A stretch of DNA of 53,931 nt from a virus: positions 1 to 53,931 of IMG/VR virus record IMGVR_UViG_3300023171_000017, one strand, 5' to 3'. The notes under the pieces were generated by a model that was not told where the DNA came from, ran no database searches, and saw only the letters and a program-made list of their open reading frames with translations. The translations under genes and the position numbers were made by a program. This document shows positions 51,320 to 53,931 of this stretch, one piece after another. Every line of letters begins with the position of its first letter. The first letter of the stretch is position 1.

Positions 51320-51924
51320 TGACTCAAGAAGAGATGTACGAAATTATGCAAAAGCATTTGTCTAGCCCTGCCCCCTGGCGGCAGAAACTTTCTGGTTCTT
51401 GGGACGGTTTTCGCAAAGCTAATCACTATACTGGACCAGTAAAGAACGACATCTTTCTTCGACCACCTGTTGAACATGACAACCCGTTTGTTTTTGAGAT
51501 GAAGAAACCCGCGAAAGTTGATCGCGGGAAGAAAAATAACATTGAACACATGATTAAGGGAAGAATGGGTCAGTTGAAACATTCGAGAAGCGCCTATACA
51601 ATCACGACGCTCGACAGCGGAGAAGTCGAGATGGTAGACCACACTGGGGGGTTAATACATTCGTTTGACCTTGCCCGCCACAAGTCAATCTCAGTTTCTA
51701 CACCATATCCCCCTCAATGGGACACAACGTGGCACCACGGTGAAGCTGAGCTGAGAGCTAACACTACATTCGAGATTGAAACCGAAGACATAATATCACT
51801 TTCTGGTGAACGTCACACGGTTATGAAGGGATTGAAACGCAGCGATAGTTACTTTGATGACTTTGCGAAATCACGACTTGCGCAGGGTGGAATTATGCAC
51901 ATTGATGAGAACCTCGACTGGTAA
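51319..51924 (+). CDS. Hypothetical protein, 201 aa
   Basis: N-terminal helical part with HLSSPAPWRQKL (its DNA contains motif copy 3), basic middle (KKPAKVDRGKKNNIEHMIKG), beta-rich C-half with GEVEMVDHTGGLIHSFDLAR. No family recognised. Last gene of the rightward run; converges on the leftward structural genes. Confidence 0.75.
   Translation: MTQEEMYEIMQKHLSSPAPWRQKLSGSWDGFRKANHYTGPVKNDIFLRPPVEHDNPFVFEMKKPAKVDRGKKNNIEHMIKGRMGQLKHSRSAYTITTLDSGEVEMVDHTGGLIHSFDLARHKSISVSTPYPPQWDTTWHHGEAELRANTTFEIETEDIISLSGERHTVMKGLKRSDSYFDDFAKSRLAQGGIMHIDENLDW
51354..51374 (+). repeat. CATTTGT-N5-CCTGCCCC motif, copy 3
   Basis: In the 5' coding region of 51319-51924, read in a different frame from copy 2 (H-L-S-S-P-A-P), so the conservation is at nucleotide level. 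Confidence 0.65.
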
Positions 51925-51981
51925 CCATCTTTGATCGTAAAATGCAGCCAGCGAGCTCCTGTACAGTCATAGGGGCTTTAT

Positions 51982-53640
51982 TTATGTGCTGAGTGAAGCA
52001 ATCTGGCTACCCGTGATCGCAGCAGCGTCTGCTAATGTAACGTGAGCAAGACCGACTACGTCGTCGACAGGTACGCCATAGAGAACGTCATCAGGTTCAG
52101 GGACAATCATTGTACCAACTTTGTCGTCATTGTCGTAGACCACCCCAGCACGAACGTCTGTTACGGCTATATCTGAGTCGACATCTGATAGCGGTGGTAA
52201 AACCTCGACATCTTGGTAATTGTTATTCGAAAGATAACGCCAGACGAGATGAGCGTCATCTGCTACTAGATATGGCACTGCGATTGCGGCTGCATAAGCT
52301 GTATTCGTGATGGTCGTAGTTTGATTCGCTTTACCAATAGTGACATCACCAACAAATTGAGTTGTACAGTAAATCGCAGGGGATCCAGATGTACCGCTCG
52401 TAGAAATCTCAGGGCCTTCAACGACAAGGTTTGAGCCGTTGTTGTTAAGTTGAATACCTACACCAAGAAAGTTTGTTGATGCGCTAACTCCAGCGTAGAC
52501 GCTACCGCCCACCCATACCTGAACACCGCCAGCTGAGCTACCACCCGCGCTAATACCGCCAGCGTTTGGGCCACCACGAACGTCACCAGTTACAGTAATA
52601 TAGCTGATACCTGTGAACGTGTTAATGGTGTTGAAGCTAATACCACTAGCACCCGAGCCACCCGTGAGTTGGTTAGCTTGTACATCACCGTTGACAGTAA
52701 TTCTACCACCAACGCTGCTTCCTAGGATACCTACTGCACCACTCGAGTTGGACGTACCACCGCTTACGTTGCCGTTGACGGTAATATCGAAGTTGAAACC
52801 GTTAAGTGTTATACCAGTTGCGCTACCGCTCGAGGTGTTACCGCCAGAAACATTGCCGTTGATGATGAGTTGGATTGCACCCGTAATACTCAGACTTGGT
52901 GAGCTACCTGGCCCGATATTACCATTGACTGTGATAACACCAGCGGTTGTGCGTGCACCGCTAAACCCTGTGCCAGCACCAACTATACCGACGATAGAGC
53001 CAGTATTTATTGTGACTGGTTTTACATAAGGGACTAGGGTGGTACCCCCCGAAATGCTTAGGCCTGCAGATATTAGAGGCACCGTTATAGTCATCTCGCT
53101 GTCACCTGTTGAAACGAGTGCCTGACCAAATGCCGTACCGTTACCTTGGATGGCTGTAGTGAGGTTGATGTCTAGGGTGGCTGTTGATGCGTTTAGCAGT
53201 ACCGCTGGTTCAAGACCTGTCGCGTTGTTGTCTGCTTGCCAGCTTGTACCAGTAAATGAAATAGAACCTGTAGCAGCGGCTAAAATGTTGATTGCAGCCA
53301 GTGCAGTTGTCCCAGTGTGCGAACCGATTGAGACAAGACCCGTATTGATAGTAGAACCAGTCGCACTATAAGAACCATCAATTTCTAATAGACAGGTACC
53401 CGTAGCTGTTGTGTTAAGAATCATTGAGATTGAGCAAGTGATAGTTCGAGGGGTTGAGCCAGTTAATACGAACTTACCGTTACCCGTGTTAGATAGACTT
53501 TGCACCGCGACATTCTGGTCGATAGTAACAACGTGGCCAGCGACCACTTGAGCAACGTCATTTACGCCTGGTAAGACACCACCACTCCATGTTGAAGTGC
53601 TAGACCAGTTACCAGTTGCTTGAGATGCAATAGTTGCCAT
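51982..53640 (-). CDS. G8-like beta-repeat phage appendage / tail protein
   Basis: 552 residues. The start (NWSSTSTWSGGVLPGVNDVA, then GHVVTIDQNVAVQSLS) has the W...W-G-G-x-x-P...D...G-x-x-V-T-I-D form of G8-like domains. The centre is a long beta-helix-like repeat with recurring ITVNGNVSGG units. The C-terminal 60 residues (VRAGVVYDNDDKVGTMIVPE ... ITGSQIASLS) are shared with the neighbour upstream. Predicted receptor-binding or tail-appendage protein; the leftward direction matches the other virion genes. Confidence 0.78.
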   Translation of the reverse strand: MATIASQATGNWSSTSTWSGGVLPGVNDVAQVVAGHVVTIDQNVAVQSLSNTGNGKFVLTGSTPRTITCSISMILNTTATGTCLLEIDGSYSATGSTINTGLVSIGSHTGTTALAAINILAAATGSISFTGTSWQADNNATGLEPAVLLNASTATLDINLTTAIQGNGTAFGQALVSTGDSEMTITVPLISAGLSISGGTTLVPYVKPVTINTGSIVGIVGAGTGFSGARTTAGVITVNGNIGPGSSPSLSITGAIQLIINGNVSGGNTSSGSATGITLNGFNFDITVNGNVSGGTSNSSGAVGILGSSVGGRITVNGDVQANQLTGGSGASGISFNTINTFTGISYITVTGDVRGGPNAGGISAGGSSAGGVQVWVGGSVYAGVSASTNFLGVGIQLNNNGSNLVVEGPEISTSGTSGSPAIYCTTQFVGDVTIGKANQTTTITNTAYAAAIAVPYLVADDAHLVWRYLSNNNYQDVEVLPPLSDVDSDIAVTDVRAGVVYDNDDKVGTMIVPEPDDVLYGVPVDDVVGLAHVTLADAAAITGSQIASLST

Positions 53641-53645
53641 TTATA

Positions 53646-53924
53646 TTACTCGCTTAATGTGGCTATTTGACCACCCGTTATATTTGCTAGGTCGTTGTTA
53701 TCTGCTAATGCAGTACCCACGCTTGTATCATCGTATGTCACGCCAGCTCGTACAGAATGTGGCATTGGCATCTTTAGATCGCCTGTGTTGTCACCGATTG
53801 CATAAGTCGCACCTTCTCGAACATTCGCTGTAGTTGGCCCCGCACCGTGTTCGGTGAGATGTAGTAGCGAACCATCTACGTGACGCTGAGTGATTTCGTA
53901 AGTGTTCCCTGATGTCATAATCAT
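53646..53924 (-). CDS. Short appendage protein with shared C-terminal module (5' end may lie outside)
   Basis: 92 residues from ATG 53924 (a second ATG at 53918); the frame stays open to the window edge, so the gene may start further right. Contains DGSLLHLTEHGAGPTTANVR and the module VRAGVTYDDTSVGTALADNN...ITGGQIATLSE that closes the 51982-53640 protein too. Likely part of the same virion structure or a chaperone/trimerisation partner. Confidence 0.68.
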   Translation of the reverse strand: MIMTSGNTYEITQRHVDGSLLHLTEHGAGPTTANVREGATYAIGDNTGDLKMPMPHSVRAGVTYDDTSVGTALADNNDLANITGGQIATLSE

Positions 53925-53931
53925 CTGTCCC

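Overview
The window reads as one stretch of a tailed double-stranded DNA bacteriophage genome (siphovirus-like Caudoviricetes). It carries an HK97-type portal, a protease-capsid fusion, head-tail connectors, tail tube, two tail chaperones, a tape measure of about 1290 residues, small lysis-type membrane proteins and a CHAP endolysin. No terminase, DNA polymerase, helicase, primase or integrase is visible, so the genome continues outside the window. The host cannot be named from sequence. Genes with a good Shine-Dalgarno sequence (SD) are mixed with many that look leaderless (a -10 box 6-7 nt before ATG). This mix, the moderate GC and the gene set (RecT/YqaJ, RNA ligase plus Pnkp, MoxR/VWA pair, FtsK-like ATPase, DUF1360-like protein) would fit a large actinobacteriophage or a phage of a related lineage; this is inference.

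Layout. 1-4.2 kb: end of a G5-domain protein, small genes, a DnaQ-like exonuclease and RusA on +, then a leftward set with a winged-helix protein and a glutaredoxin. 4.28-7.84 kb: a leftward array of 27 confidently typed tRNAs covering all 20 amino acids (Met only as an initiator), interrupted by several tRNA-like but non-canonical elements, a structured non-coding RNA of about 380 nt and one small gene. 8.1-18.5 kb: rightward recombination, RNA-repair and nucleic-acid genes (Gp157-like, RecT, YqaJ nuclease, phosphoesterase, RNA ligase, Pnkp, SSB), then a CHAP lysin cassette and DUF1360-like membrane protein. 18.5-37.2 kb: leftward virion genes in the order portal, protease-scaffold-capsid, connectors, tail tube, chaperones, tape measure, distal tail, HNH, glycosyltransferase, membrane/holin-like genes, phosphoesterase. 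A rightward block of eight small genes (33.1-35.6 kb) sits between portal and capsid. 37.3-39.9 kb: a candidate leftward sRNA and rightward small DNA-binding genes. 39.9-43 kb: an unusual low-gene-density region with three leftward genes, two GC-rich structured non-coding stretches, iteron-like repeats, a parS-like palindrome and repeated promoter boxes. 43-51.9 kb: a tightly overlapping rightward operon of small genes including a MoxR AAA ATPase and a VWA/zincin protein, then an FtsK/HerA-like ATPase. 52-53.9 kb: leftward G8-like tail or appendage proteins.

Two themes stand out. First, RNA defence and translation autonomy: an RNA ligase, a kinase/phosphatase, a near-complete tRNA set and odd tRNA-like RNAs together suggest a system for surviving host tRNA cleavage. 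Second, a shared regulatory design: at least seven promoters share an AAAACCTATTG box over the -35, and many promoters place the start codon 6-7 nt after the -10. A separate frame-independent motif, CATTTGT-N5-CCTGCCCC, occurs three times in the right arm.
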